A DNA stretch of 64,000 nucleotides from Betaproteobacteria bacterium (GCA_016868305.1 VGHK01000007.1:1-64000); one strand, 5' to 3'; counted from the stretch's first letter, positions 51,906 through 61,221 are shown. Numbers and translations are program-made. The notes: a model not told the origin generated them from the letters alone.

Positions 51906-52550
51906 CTACTGAATAATAAATTCGGTAAAGAGTACTTGCTCAATGCCGCCAAAGTCTTCATAGCGCTCCAGCACGGCATTTAAAGCAAGCCGCAGCTTTT
52001 CGGCAAGCTCTATGCGAAAGGTGGGCCGGTCAATCTCGGCCTCGGTTACCTGACGCAGTACATCTAAGGCGGCAGAGCGCAGCGCAAACTCGTGCTTCTC
52101 CATATTAGCGAGCACCCGGTCATCGTAATGGGTCATGATGGCCATCGTGACCGACATCACCTTGCGGGAACCGGCTACGTTTGCCAAGAGCGGGCGGCTC
52201 ATCTCTTTATACCTGCTCTCAAACTTGGTTACCTCGGGCTGGGTCTTGAGCGTCTTTTCCGGGCCCTTGGGGGTCTCTTTTAGATTCGGCAGTGGCTTAC
52301 CATCAGGGCCCAGCTTGGGCTCGCCAGAGGCCTGGCCCTCGGCGCCATCTGCAGCAGCCTTTTCTTCCTCTGCCTTCTTCAACAACTCCTCAACGCTGGC
52401 TTCGTCGGGTTTGCTAAAAAAACCGGTTGCGGCGAGAGTGCCGACTACCGCTCCGACAATAAGAAGCAGAATGACCACCACCAGGATGATGATCATAAGC
52501 AGAGGGCCTTTTTTCTTTTTACCCTCTTCTGGTGCCTGTTCTTCTGCCAT
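51906..52550 (-). CDS. fliL: Flagellar basal-body protein FliL
   Basis: 214 aa, longer than the usual 160-180. N-terminal membrane segment (PLLMIIILVVVILLLIVGAV), then an extra charged linker rich in Glu/Lys/Ala, then the stomatin-like periplasmic domain ending YEDFGGIEQVLFTEFIIQ, the FliL signature. FliL surrounds the stator. The longer linker may reflect the long MotB linker; this is speculation. AAGGAAAG precedes the ATG. Confidence 0.92.
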   Translation of the reverse strand: MAEEQAPEEGKKKKGPLLMIIILVVVILLLIVGAVVGTLAATGFFSKPDEASVEELLKKAEEEKAAADGAEGQASGEPKLGPDGKPLPNLKETPKGPEKTLKTQPEVTKFESRYKEMSRPLLANVAGSRKVMSVTMAIMTHYDDRVLANMEKHEFALRSAALDVLRQVTEAEIDRPTFRIELAEKLRLALNAVLERYEDFGGIEQVLFTEFIIQ

Positions 52551-52573
52551 CGTCTTTCCTTCCTAAAATTCGT

Positions 52574-54322
52574 TTACGCCCAGACATCTAACCGGCCGTC
52601 ATCTAGTCGAGATGACTGAGACGCACCCGTTACAGCCTCTGCAGAAGAATCCTCTGCTAAGGCCTGCTGGCCTGAACCATGTCTGCCCGAAGACGACTGC
52701 CCACCGGACTGACGACGATCCTGCTGACCCACCGAAAGCGAAGCAACGTCCATGCCATTGCGCTCGAGTGTCTCGCGTAGTCTTGGCAGGCTTTCCTGCA
52801 AAAGCTCGCGCGTGCTCGCCTGGCTGGCCTTGATCGATGCCTCGATTTCACCCTTGCGAAGTTCCAGTTCAATACGTATCGACCCCAGATCGCCAGGCTC
52901 AAGGTCTAACTCTACCCGCCAGTTTCCCTGACTCACCTGCTGGAGCAGTCTCTGACCGAGTAACTCACCGAATCGTTGCATGACCTGCTGGGGAAGTCCG
53001 CGCGCCTGACCGGACTGGGCATTGGCATCGGGCCTACCGCCCTCGGCGCCCCCGCTCTGCCCGCCAGGGCCCATACCAGACCCCAGCGATGCGGCCGAGG
53101 TGCTAGCTGCCGAAGACAGCCCCGACGTCTGCGGAGTTGTCCCATCTAGGCCGACGCCCGCGGCCGCTTCAGGCTGCTCAAGAAGGCTGATGGATTCAAG
53201 CCGGGCCCACTGCGACTGGCCATCCTGCGCTGCCCGAAGTGCCTCGGGCCCAAGAAGCTTCATCAGGCGCTGCTTCACCGAGAGGTTGGCAAAATCAAGC
53301 CTTAAGGTCACCCCCTTTTCGGGAAAGCTATCTTTGCCGGTACCTTCAGGGGCTAGCCCAACCACTTCTATGGCTGCTTGGGGTGGTCCTGGATCCGCTT
53401 TCGGGAGGCTCGCGGGCGAGCCTACGCTTTCGCCGGTTCGGGACTGAACCCAGGCGCTGGTGGCTAGCGGCTGGGCCACGGCAGAGTCGGGCGTTGAACC
53501 CGTTACCGCGAAGGCAGTCGCTCCAGTAGTGGTTAAACCGCTTGGGCCATGGATGCCCGGGCCACTGGGCCCACTAGGGCCAACCGCGCCCGAGCCAATC
53601 GGGGACTGTCCCTGAATTCCCTGGCTAGATGAATGATCTGACAATGTGGGGCCGTTGGCGCCCGACAAAAGAGGAACGGGAGACATCAACCCAGCAAGCC
53701 GATGATGGCTGGAAGTCATCGGCGGAGTCTCATTAAATTCCGGCGCCGCGGTCAGCGACTGCAGTGAACCAGACAGGACGGGGCTTAGTAACAACGGGAA
53801 TTCCTCTGGATGGGTCTCTACATCACCCTCTCCATCGGGCGATACCCCTATGAATCCATTCTGGGAAGCAAGTAGCGCGGCAATCGAGGCCTCATCTAAC
53901 TCGGCCTCCCGGGCAAACCGCACCAGGTCTTCTTCTGCCAGGGGGGGTCCCGCGGTAATGATCTGGGTTGCCCTCCCGATCTGCAGACTGCGCAGGGGTT
54001 CGAGCCCATGGGTTGGGCCTTCGCGTCCTTCGGAAGTTTCAGGATTTCCAGACCCTTCAGGATCAGGCCCTTTCAACGTTTTGGCCGTAGCAGCGCTACC
54101 CCCCTCGTGCCCCTCAGTCGCCGTTTTTTCGGCCGATGCGGGCACACCACCGGCAGGTTCTTGCCGCATCTGTTGCCCAAAGACGCGGGCAAACAGCCTT
54201 CGAAACTCTGCCGCCTGAGGGTCGGCAGAAGGCGGGGCTTTCGGCAGTGAAGCCGCACCGCCTGTTGCATCTGGCGTAGCAATTACCGACAAAGAATCTA
54301 GGTGCGAGGCTGAGATACCCAT
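52574..54322 (-). CDS. fliK: Hook-length control protein FliK
   Basis: 582 aa from ATG 54322. A long Pro/Gly/Ser-rich ruler region is followed by the C-terminal FliK domain: WRVELDLEPGDLGSIRIELE, GEIEASIKASQASTRELLQE and LRETLERNGMDVASLSVGQQ. It sets hook length and triggers FlhB switching. The in-frame ATG at 54484 would extend over the candidate sigma-54 promoter and gives an uncharacteristic Arg-rich N-terminus, so 54322 is preferred. First gene of the fliKLMNOPQR-flhB-unknown operon. Confidence 0.9.
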   Translation of the reverse strand: MGISASHLDSLSVIATPDATGGAASLPKAPPSADPQAAEFRRLFARVFGQQMRQEPAGGVPASAEKTATEGHEGGSAATAKTLKGPDPEGSGNPETSEGREGPTHGLEPLRSLQIGRATQIITAGPPLAEEDLVRFAREAELDEASIAALLASQNGFIGVSPDGEGDVETHPEEFPLLLSPVLSGSLQSLTAAPEFNETPPMTSSHHRLAGLMSPVPLLSGANGPTLSDHSSSQGIQGQSPIGSGAVGPSGPSGPGIHGPSGLTTTGATAFAVTGSTPDSAVAQPLATSAWVQSRTGESVGSPASLPKADPGPPQAAIEVVGLAPEGTGKDSFPEKGVTLRLDFANLSVKQRLMKLLGPEALRAAQDGQSQWARLESISLLEQPEAAAGVGLDGTTPQTSGLSSAASTSAASLGSGMGPGGQSGGAEGGRPDANAQSGQARGLPQQVMQRFGELLGQRLLQQVSQGNWRVELDLEPGDLGSIRIELELRKGEIEASIKASQASTRELLQESLPRLRETLERNGMDVASLSVGQQDRRQSGGQSSSGRHGSGQQALAEDSSAEAVTGASQSSRLDDGRLDVWA

Positions 54323-54361
54323 GGTCTGGCGTAATCCGGTTAGAAGGGGTGTCGGAAATCC

Positions 54362-54379
54362 AGCAAGTTTTAGACCAGG
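54362..54379 (-). promoter_or_regulatory. Candidate sigma-54 promoter of fliK operon
   Basis: The minus strand reads CCTGGTCTAAAACTTGCT: GG-N10-GC with a perfect TTGCT but a weak -24 (TGGTCT). Predicted start is near 54351, 29 nt before ATG 54322. Confidence 0.5.
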
Positions 54380-54550
54380 CTGCTCAAGGCCCCCAAGACG
54401 GTCCCGATAGCGCCCCCGGTAATGTACCCAGTACTCCCCCCTACCACTGCTCCGCAAGCGCGGGACCCCCTGGGCGAACGGCAAACAACCGCCACGGGGG
54501 TGGTCAACACGCGACCCCGAGAAGACAGCAAGAGTTCTTTCTGTAAGCAG

Positions 54551-54568
54551 TCTGGCATACCGGTTGCT
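54551..54568 (+). promoter_or_regulatory. Sigma-54 promoter of flhA operon
   Basis: TCTGGCATACCGGTTGCT, with GG at 54554-54555 and GC at 54566-54567, N10 spacing. Predicted start is near 54579, with a 65-nt leader that contains a short ORF. Confidence 0.8.
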
Positions 54569-54626
54569 TCATAACCCTCGACCCCATCCGGGGAAACTTA
54601 ACAATATTCTGATTTTAAAGGAAAAA

Positions 54627-54656
54627 ATGAATCGGAGCGGGCAATGGCCACACTGA
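54627..54656 (+). CDS. Possible 9-codon upstream ORF overlapping flhA start
   Basis: ATG at 54627 has a strong AAAGGA site 6 nt upstream and reads nine codons to TGA at 54654-54656, overlapping the flhA ATG at 54644 in another frame. It could tune flhA translation, or the site may simply be a by-chance ATG. Not supported beyond the ribosome-binding site. Confidence 0.3.
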   Translation: MNRSGQWPH

Positions 54657-56761
54657 GTTTGTCGACGGTACGACAGACCCTATCAAAGATCGACGCCACC
54701 GGTCTAGGCATTCCTTTGCTTGTACTGCTGATTATGAGCATGCTGGTGCTGCCCTTGCCAGCCTGGCTGCTCGACATTCTTTTTACTTTTAACATTCTGG
54801 TAAGCCTGATCGTAATTATGGTCTCGATCGGGATCACCCGGCCACTGGAGTTCTCCTCCTTCCCAGCCATCCTGTTGCTCACCACCATGCTTCGGCTCGC
54901 GCTCAACGTGGCCTCAACCCGGGTGGTTCTTATTGACGGCCATACCGGCCCGGATGCTGCTGGGAAGGTGATTCAGGCCTTCGGGGAATTTGTGATCGCG
55001 GGAAACTACTTTGTGGGGATCATCGTCTTTGCGATCCTGATCATCATTAACTTCATGGTGATCACCAAGGGCGCGGGCCGGGTATCAGAGGTGTCCGCAC
55101 GGTTTATGCTCGATGCCATGCCGGGCAAGCAAATGGCCATCGACGCCGACCTGAATGCCGGGGTGATCGACCAGGAGACCGCCAAAAAGCGCCGCGAAGA
55201 GATCTCGCAAGAGGCTGACCTCTTTGGCTCCATGGACGGTGCCTCAAAGTTTGTCCGTGGGGATGCGGTAGCCGGTCTCATCATTATGCTAATCAACATT
55301 ATTGGAGGCATCATCGTTGGGGTCGCCCAGCACGACCTAAGCCTGAAGGTCGCTGGCGAAACCTATGTGCTGCTCACCATTGGCGATGGTCTAGTGGCCC
55401 AGATTCCTGCCCTGTTCTTGTCCCTGGCAACTGCCATTGTGGTAACCCGGGTAACCACATCCGAGTCGATGACCGATCAGGCCAAGAACCAGCTCTCTAG
55501 CCCGTCTGCCCTTTATATTTCCGCCGGTATTCTGGCCATTCTCGGTGTGGTTCCCGGCATGCCCACCCTGGTGTTTCTAGCACTGGCGGGCTGTGCAGCC
55601 GGTATTGCCACGATGGTCTTGCGGCGCCGGAACGAAGAGCAGCGGCCCAAGACTCCCGAAGAAATCGTTGCCGCAGGCGGCGAAGACCCCAATGCCCCCA
55701 AAGAGCTCGACTGGGACGACCTCGATACCGTCGATGTCATTGGCCTTGAAATAGGCTATGGCCTTATTCCCTTGGTTAATGCGGAGACCGGCGGGCAGCT
55801 CATGACCCGCGTAAAAGGCGTACGCAAAAAACTTTCGGCTGAACTGGGCTACCTGGTGCAGCCCGTGCGCATTCGCGACTCTCTCACGCTCGACCCGGAT
55901 AGCTACACCATCATTATCAATGGGGTGGTACGCGGCAAGGGTGAGGCAAAGGTGGGAAGAGAACTCGCTATCAGTCCCGGCCAGGTCTACGGCACGCTTG
56001 AAGGCCTTGCCACCAAAGAGCCCGCCTTCGGTCTGGACGCCGTCTGGATCGATCCGTCCCAGCGCGACTATGCCCGCACGCTAGGCTATACCGTGGTTGA
56101 TGCAGCAACCGCAATCGCTACCCATTTGAATAAGGTGCTGCGGGAGAGTGCTGCCGAGCTGCTCAGCCGTGATGAGACACAGCAGCTTCTGGACAAGCTT
56201 GCCGCCAAGTTTCCGAAGCTGGTCGAAGACCTGGTTCCGGCAAAACTGCCGCTCGGCGTGGTTACCCGTGTGCTGCAAAATTTATTAGAGGAAGGCGTGT
56301 CGATCCGCGACATGCGCTCGATCATGGAGGCGCTCTCAGATGCCTGCGTGAAGACCCAGGACCCCCACGAGCTTACCGGGCTGGTGCGCCCGAGGCTTGG
56401 CCGCATGATCGTGCAGGCCTTGCTTGATGGCCAGGACACCCTTCCGGTCATGACCCTTGACCCGGCCCTTGAGCAGATGCTGCACAACGTGGTGCAGCAG
56501 CACCGGGGGGACCTTTCCAATATCGTGCTTGAGCCTGGTCTGGCCGAGGGCCTGTTTAGGGCGCTGCGGGAGAGCACCAAAAATGTCGAGGACGCCGGCA
56601 ATAACGCGGTTCTGGTGGTCTCACCCGTGCTTCGGCCCTGGCTTTCCAGGGCAGCCCGCCATCGTGTGGAGGGCCTCACGGTGATGTCCTATTCCGAGAT
56701 TCCCGATGACCAGGCCGTAAAAGTAATTGAAACCGTAGAAATTCGTGAGCGGGTGGCCTGA
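54644..56761 (+). CDS. flhA: Export gate protein FlhA
   Basis: 705 aa. Eight membrane segments in the first 330 residues, with the FHIPEP-family signature in TRPLEFSSFPAILLLTTMLR (about 66-85) and GRVSEVSARFMLDAMPGKQM. The cytoplasmic C-terminal domain that receives chaperone-substrate complexes is complete (LDAVWIDPSQRDYARTLGYT, then VDAATAIATHLNKVL). GGAG 6 nt before ATG 54644. First gene of the flhA-flhF-flhG-fliA transcript. Confidence 0.96.
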   Translation: MATLSLSTVRQTLSKIDATGLGIPLLVLLIMSMLVLPLPAWLLDILFTFNILVSLIVIMVSIGITRPLEFSSFPAILLLTTMLRLALNVASTRVVLIDGHTGPDAAGKVIQAFGEFVIAGNYFVGIIVFAILIIINFMVITKGAGRVSEVSARFMLDAMPGKQMAIDADLNAGVIDQETAKKRREEISQEADLFGSMDGASKFVRGDAVAGLIIMLINIIGGIIVGVAQHDLSLKVAGETYVLLTIGDGLVAQIPALFLSLATAIVVTRVTTSESMTDQAKNQLSSPSALYISAGILAILGVVPGMPTLVFLALAGCAAGIATMVLRRRNEEQRPKTPEEIVAAGGEDPNAPKELDWDDLDTVDVIGLEIGYGLIPLVNAETGGQLMTRVKGVRKKLSAELGYLVQPVRIRDSLTLDPDSYTIIINGVVRGKGEAKVGRELAISPGQVYGTLEGLATKEPAFGLDAVWIDPSQRDYARTLGYTVVDAATAIATHLNKVLRESAAELLSRDETQQLLDKLAAKFPKLVEDLVPAKLPLGVVTRVLQNLLEEGVSIRDMRSIMEALSDACVKTQDPHELTGLVRPRLGRMIVQALLDGQDTLPVMTLDPALEQMLHNVVQQHRGDLSNIVLEPGLAEGLFRALRESTKNVEDAGNNAVLVVSPVLRPWLSRAARHRVEGLTVMSYSEIPDDQAVKVIETVEIRERVA

Positions 56762-56809
56762 TGGTTGCTTTAGCCAGCCACGCACAGAAAAGCGCCTAAG
56801 GAGAGCGTG

Positions 56810-58210
56810 ATGGAACTCAAGCGAATACTTGCCAAAGACCTTCGGGCGGCCACCGAAAAGGCGGTCAGCCTGTATGGGGCAGACGCCTTGGTGGTCTCAC
56901 ACGAGCAGGTCAATGGCCAGACCGAGGTGATTGTGGCTGTCGACCTCGAGCCTCGGTTTGACCCCTATGCGGCGATATCGGACAACAGCACTGATACGGC
57001 CCAGGCTGTCTCCGTCGCCCCTGGTGCCGCCCGCGTCTTTCAGGCAGAAGACCTGGCCACAGAGGCGTTTCGTCCCATTGAGCCCAAGATCCACAAACAA
57101 GAAGGCTTTGCCCAGACCTTTGGGCAGGCCTTTGACCCCGTGGCAGCAAAAAAAGGGGCAGGAAGGTCAGCAGAAAAGTCTGGGTCAGCAGCCATCGCTG
57201 TCGAGGCCAGTCCTGCGCCAGCCAGCCCTTTAGCCGATGACCGCGAGCGTCTTCGGGCGCGCGAGATCGTCGACCTGGTACGCCAGGAAATGGCGGCCCT
57301 GCGCCGGGAAATTCGTCTTCAGCAGCGCATGGGGCCTTGGGCAGCAGCCGGCCTGACGCCCCTGGGACAGCAGCTTGATGGGCTTCTGGAATGCCTGGGT
57401 GCCTCAAGCAGCATGCGTGCGCTGCTGGTAGAAGAAATACAAGAGGAAACCGATATCGAGGCGGTCCTTAAGAAGACAGAAGAGGTCGTGCGGGCGGGGC
57501 TGTCCAGCCCCCAGGTAGGCGGCCCATTGCAAGGCTGGCAGGTGGTCATGGGGCCGTCAGGATCTGGTAAGACCCTCACCGCAGCACGCCTTGCCCAGCA
57601 GGCCATCGAGGCCTGGGGGGCCGAAAAAGTTGCCGTGCTGAGCTGGAGCGATAGCCGGCTCGGTGCCTGGGCACAGGTGCAGATGACCTGCGCCAAGCTG
57701 GGTGTGGACTGCTTTCGGGTCCATGAGGACGGGCTTTTGTCGCAGATGCGCCAGGAACTCGGAGACCGTCAGTGCGTAATTATCGACACCCCGGGCGTGG
57801 GCATGGCGGGCCACGCCGAGCAACTGGCTGCCCTGCTGCCCGAGGCCCAGTTTCAGCTGGTACTGCCGGCAGACACGAGCGCCTCCCATGCCACGCGGCT
57901 GCTTGCCGCGCGCTCCTGGGCAAGCCTGATTATTACGAAGGTCGATGAGGCATGTCAGTCCTGGGGGCTGGTGCAGGCCCTCGGTCAGCATCCTGTGCCG
58001 CTCTACGCCCATGCCTCAGATGGGCCCGGGCTGCAGGCCCATCTACCAATGAATGTCTCGGTACTGGCGCGGCTTGCCGTGGGCCAGCTGCGCGACCAGA
58101 TCGCCCAAGACCTTGGGCCAGCAAAGGACCCTGAGGACCTGTCTGCCAGTACAATGGGGAAGCTTTTTATGCCAACGCAGGCCCGGCTCTCCCCGCGGGT
58201 CCGCAGGTAA
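56810..58210 (+). CDS. flhF: Polar flagellar GTPase FlhF
   Basis: 466 aa from ATG 56810 with AAGGAG nearby (GTG 56807 is adjacent). N-terminal MELKRILAKDLRAATEKAVS, a Pro/Ala-rich B region, then an SRP-type NG domain: G1 GPSGSGKT near residue 247, G3-like IIDTPGVG, and G4 TKVDE. The G3 differs from the usual DTAG. FlhF sets the polar site and number of flagella, with FlhG as its regulator. 48 bp after flhA. Confidence 0.93.
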   Translation: MELKRILAKDLRAATEKAVSLYGADALVVSHEQVNGQTEVIVAVDLEPRFDPYAAISDNSTDTAQAVSVAPGAARVFQAEDLATEAFRPIEPKIHKQEGFAQTFGQAFDPVAAKKGAGRSAEKSGSAAIAVEASPAPASPLADDRERLRAREIVDLVRQEMAALRREIRLQQRMGPWAAAGLTPLGQQLDGLLECLGASSSMRALLVEEIQEETDIEAVLKKTEEVVRAGLSSPQVGGPLQGWQVVMGPSGSGKTLTAARLAQQAIEAWGAEKVAVLSWSDSRLGAWAQVQMTCAKLGVDCFRVHEDGLLSQMRQELGDRQCVIIDTPGVGMAGHAEQLAALLPEAQFQLVLPADTSASHATRLLAARSWASLIITKVDEACQSWGLVQALGQHPVPLYAHASDGPGLQAHLPMNVSVLARLAVGQLRDQIAQDLGPAKDPEDLSASTMGKLFMPTQARLSPRVRR

Positions 58211-58223
58211 GGCGCGACCCTCC

Positions 58224-59033
58224 ATGAAAAATTCAGTAAAGCCCGAAGTAATCGGTGTGGCAAGCGGAAAAGGCGGTGTCGGCAAGACCACCGTCTCCGT
58301 GAACCTGGCCGTTGCGCTGGCAGCCAAGGGCAAAAAAGTCTTGCTCTTTGATGCAGACCTGGGTCTGGCCAATGCACAGATCGCGCTGGGTCATCGGGCA
58401 GAGTTCAATGTGAGCCACGTCTTGTCTGGCCAGAAAACACTACAAGAAATTGTTACAACCACGGCCCATGGGGTGCGGCTCATTCCTGGGGGTTCGGGCC
58501 TTCTCGATATGGCAGCACTCAGTGGCCGAGAATCGGCCGCAATCGTCCAGGCCTTTAGCGACATTGAAGACGAGCTGGATTTTCTTATCGTAGACATCGC
58601 CGCGGGCATCTCGCCTCAGGTCATGACCTTTATGCGGGCAGTGCAGCGCAGGCTTATTGTCGTGCGCGATGAGCCATCGAGTATTGCCGATGCCTACGGC
58701 ACCATTAAGGTTCTCTGCCAGGAGGGCATCGGTGACGAGGTCACGCTCGTGCCCAACATGGTGGACAGCCAGGCCGCGGGAGAGCAGCTCTATCGGCGCA
58801 TCCAAGATGTATCGCTGCGTTTTTTGGGCCAGCCTTTGGGCTACCTTGGCTCCATTGAGGCCGACGATATGGTCTTACAGTCGCTACGGCAGCATAAGCC
58901 CCTGGTGGCTGGCTGGCCAGGAAGCCTAGCCAGCCGCAACTTTCGGGCGCTGGCCCAGGAGCTCTGTGAGCTGACACCCCTGGAGGGCAGCCCCGGGGGC
59001 CTGTCATTTTTTATTGAACGCCAGCTCGCCTAG
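58224..59033 (+). CDS. flhG: MinD-like ATPase FlhG (FleN)
   Basis: 269 aa from ATG 58224; the longer frame to 58053 overlaps flhF and is rejected. Deviant Walker A GKGGVGKT at 15-22, second site LLFDADLGLANAQIALG, and LIVDIAAGIS. MinD/ParA ATPases of this type restrain FlhF and FleQ-type activators, limiting flagellar number. It lies 13 bp after flhF and 29 bp before fliA. Confidence 0.94.
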   Translation: MKNSVKPEVIGVASGKGGVGKTTVSVNLAVALAAKGKKVLLFDADLGLANAQIALGHRAEFNVSHVLSGQKTLQEIVTTTAHGVRLIPGGSGLLDMAALSGRESAAIVQAFSDIEDELDFLIVDIAAGISPQVMTFMRAVQRRLIVVRDEPSSIADAYGTIKVLCQEGIGDEVTLVPNMVDSQAAGEQLYRRIQDVSLRFLGQPLGYLGSIEADDMVLQSLRQHKPLVAGWPGSLASRNFRALAQELCELTPLEGSPGGLSFFIERQLA

Positions 59034-59062
59034 GCATTCCCAACCCGAATAAAGTAACCGCC

Positions 59063-59782
59063 ATGAGAGTCGCCAACCCTTACCAACAGCCCGAAAAGGA
59101 TATCGAGGGCATGGTGCTGGCGCACCTGGGCCTGGTTAAGCGCGTGGCGCTACATCTTAGGCCCCGACTGGCCTCGTTTATGGAGCTCGACGAGCTGGTG
59201 CAGGTGGGCACCATCGGGCTTATCGAGGCTGCCAAATCGTTTGACCTTAGCAAGGGCGTGCCCTTTGAGCACTTCGCCCACAGCCGGGTGCGAGGGGCAA
59301 TCATCGATGAGGTGCGACGCATGTCGAACCTGCCTCGATCGGCAGTTGCTATTAACAAGCAGCACGCCGAAGAGGCGCGTGCCCTGTCTGCTACCCTGGG
59401 GCGAGAGCCATCACAGGCCGAAGTGGCCGCATCGATGGGCAAAGAAATCGACGACTTTCAAGAGGAACGACGCCGGGCTGCACAGTTTCATACGGTGTAT
59501 CTTGAGGATGTCGCGGAACAGGCGCTTGCCGTACCCGATGCCAGTTCAAGCCAGCCTGAGGCGCAGGTAGAAGAATCTCAGTTCATGCAGGCCTTAGTGG
59601 CCGCCATCGAGGCTCTTCCAGAACGTGACCGCCTCGTTATGGCCCTGTACTACCAGGAAGAACTCAACCTCAAAGAGATCGGCATGACCCTCAACGTCAC
59701 CGAGTCTCGGGTTAGCCAGATCCTCTCGGCCAACATAAAAAAACTGCGTAAGACACTCGGTTTTCTCGACGTGTCGGCATAA
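59063..59782 (+). CDS. fliA: Flagellar sigma-28 factor FliA
   Basis: 239 aa. Region 2 VLAHLGLVKRVALHLRPRLA and DELVQVGTIGLIEAAKSFDL; region 4 RDRLVMALYYQEELNLKEIG and VTESRVSQILSANIKKLRK. It directs the TAAAG/GCCGAT promoters found at seven places here and is held by FlgM. The gene lies in the flhA-flhF-flhG transcript, so it is expressed at the sigma-54 stage. Confidence 0.96.
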   Translation: MRVANPYQQPEKDIEGMVLAHLGLVKRVALHLRPRLASFMELDELVQVGTIGLIEAAKSFDLSKGVPFEHFAHSRVRGAIIDEVRRMSNLPRSAVAINKQHAEEARALSATLGREPSQAEVAASMGKEIDDFQEERRRAAQFHTVYLEDVAEQALAVPDASSSQPEAQVEESQFMQALVAAIEALPERDRLVMALYYQEELNLKEIGMTLNVTESRVSQILSANIKKLRKTLGFLDVSA

Positions 59783-59845
59783 TCGACTTCGTGCAAAAGA
59801 TGCTGCCCTTCTACCTACTGTTCCCGCCCTTATGTGAGTGTCCTT

Positions 59846-60400
59846 ATGCTTGGTAATCTTTTTGGTGGTGCGAAGAAAGAAGAAATGCTCAAGGCCAAAC
59901 AAGAGTATGAAAAGGCCCGTCAGAGCCCCGGGGACACACGCCCTGAGATCGCAGCCCGCATTCGAGTGGGGCTTCGCTGTCGGGCGGTGATCGACAAGAC
60001 CTTTATCGAGGGCGCTGAGAAAACCGCCGACTTCACCGAGCGCCGCATGGTCGCCCTTGCGGCTGGAGACGAGAAGCCCCATGCACCAGCGGCCACGGCA
60101 TTTCAAAAGATCAAGTCGGTAAACGGTGAGATCCTCGCCTATATCCCTCTGGAGTTTGCAGAAGAGGTGTTTAAGATCGGCGCGGCCTTTCAGCTTGAAG
60201 AGGTCTCGGCCGAGCAGGCCATCGAGCTTGCACAGGCCGTTGCCGAGCGCCTGTCTGAAGACATACATTTAGACCCGCCGATTCAGGCCCTTGGGTTTTT
60301 GCGCGAAGAACTGGCGGAGGGCGGGGGTGAAGACTCAGATGATGACTCGCAGAGCGCCGACCAGGAAGGCGGCAGCCATGATGCCCAAGACAGAGCCTAG
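59846..60400 (+). CDS. Unrecognised protein X, member of a paralogous pair
   Basis: 184 aa from ATG 59846 (GTG 59834 is also possible; neither has a clear ribosome-binding site). No signal peptide or membrane helix. Its core, FQKIKSVNGEILAYIPLEFA then EEVFKIGAAF, aligns with KIQGLRGTVISWIPQQYADT of the next gene, so the two share a domain of about 60 residues. An acidic Gly/Asp/Ser tail follows. It lies between fliA and gene Y, so a flagellar role is likely but unknown. Confidence 0.65.
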   Translation: MLGNLFGGAKKEEMLKAKQEYEKARQSPGDTRPEIAARIRVGLRCRAVIDKTFIEGAEKTADFTERRMVALAAGDEKPHAPAATAFQKIKSVNGEILAYIPLEFAEEVFKIGAAFQLEEVSAEQAIELAQAVAERLSEDIHLDPPIQALGFLREELAEGGGEDSDDDSQSADQEGGSHDAQDRA

Positions 60401-60441
60401 CGCAGTTAAAGATTGTTTCGACAGCGCCGAATCCTGAGGCT

Positions 60442-61221
60442 ATGAGTACCATTCTGCTCTTCTCAATTCTCGCGATGCTCGCCGTCATCGTGCTGCTTAT
60501 GATCCTGATCGTGGATCAGGTGCGCGGTGTGCACCGCGCGATTGTTCCCGAACTCGAGGAAGAGCCAGAGGAGCTTGAACCGCTGCAGGAAGAGAAGAAG
60601 AAAGAGGAAGAGCCGGCCAAGGCGATTGCAGACGAGGATGGTACCGACGAGACGCCCCTGCCCCTGGCCTCCGAAGAGCAGCCCGATGCCTCCTATGGCA
60701 ACCTGGTTGGCAAGCGTCTCTGGGACGCAATGACCGGCAAGCCTTTGCCGGATATCGACGAGGCCAAGGTGGCCGAGCTAAAACCTCGTTATCACATCAT
60801 TCTTACCAAGCATATTGAAATGCTCTTTGCCGAGGGTACCGAAGATGGCAAGCAGGGCAGCGCCCGCGTGGCGGCTAATAAGCACAAGATTCAAGGGCTG
60901 CGGGGAACAGTGATCTCATGGATTCCGCAGCAGTACGCCGATACCATCTATAGGGCGGGGTTTGATTCGGCCTCGGCAACCGATGCTGCGGCACGGCAGG
61001 CAATTGAAGCAAGCCTGTCAGAGGCGGTGGATGCCCTGTCTGCCCGAACCGAACTCAAGCCCGCAGAGCCCTTGGCGGCCAAGCTGCTTGCCCTATCGGC
61101 CGGCCCGGCCGAGGGACCGACAGAGCCGCTGCAACTGGAAATGGCGCCGCAGCCAACGCCTGCGGGCAGTCCAGCCCAGGGCAAGGCAAAGACCGCTGAG
61201 AAGGCCGAGGCGGTGGCCTAG
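60442..61221 (+). CDS. Unrecognised membrane-anchored protein Y, paralogue of X
   Basis: 259 aa. One N-terminal membrane segment (LLFSILAMLAVIVLLMILIV), an acidic Glu/Lys-rich linker, then a domain related to gene X: KIQGLRGTVISWIPQQYADT followed by an Ala-rich helix. The tail is Pro/Ala/Lys-rich. The topology suggests X is the soluble and Y the membrane-bound form of the same domain. 41 bp after X. Function not recognised. Confidence 0.68.
   Translation: MSTILLFSILAMLAVIVLLMILIVDQVRGVHRAIVPELEEEPEELEPLQEEKKKEEEPAKAIADEDGTDETPLPLASEEQPDASYGNLVGKRLWDAMTGKPLPDIDEAKVAELKPRYHIILTKHIEMLFAEGTEDGKQGSARVAANKHKIQGLRGTVISWIPQQYADTIYRAGFDSASATDAAARQAIEASLSEAVDALSARTELKPAEPLAAKLLALSAGPAEGPTEPLQLEMAPQPTPAGSPAQGKAKTAEKAEAVA

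Larger units (their letters stand above)
54323..54643. promoter_or_regulatory. Divergent fliK-flhA control region
   Basis: 321 bp without a gene. It holds the candidate fliK sigma-54 promoter on the minus strand, the flhA sigma-54 promoter on the plus strand, and a 9-codon ORF before flhA. The 170 bp between the promoters would hold upstream activator sites, but I see no clear repeated site. A 62-codon ORF on the minus strand looks non-coding. Confidence 0.6.

Noticed and set aside
54370-54558. 62-codon minus-strand ORF in the fliK-flhA gap
   Set aside because: It overlaps both candidate sigma-54 promoters and has no recognisable family or ribosome-binding site.
58053-58223. N-terminal extension of FlhG
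   Set aside because: It lies inside flhF in another frame and is Arg/Trp-rich; the MinD-type start MKNSVKPEVIG at 58224 is the family start.
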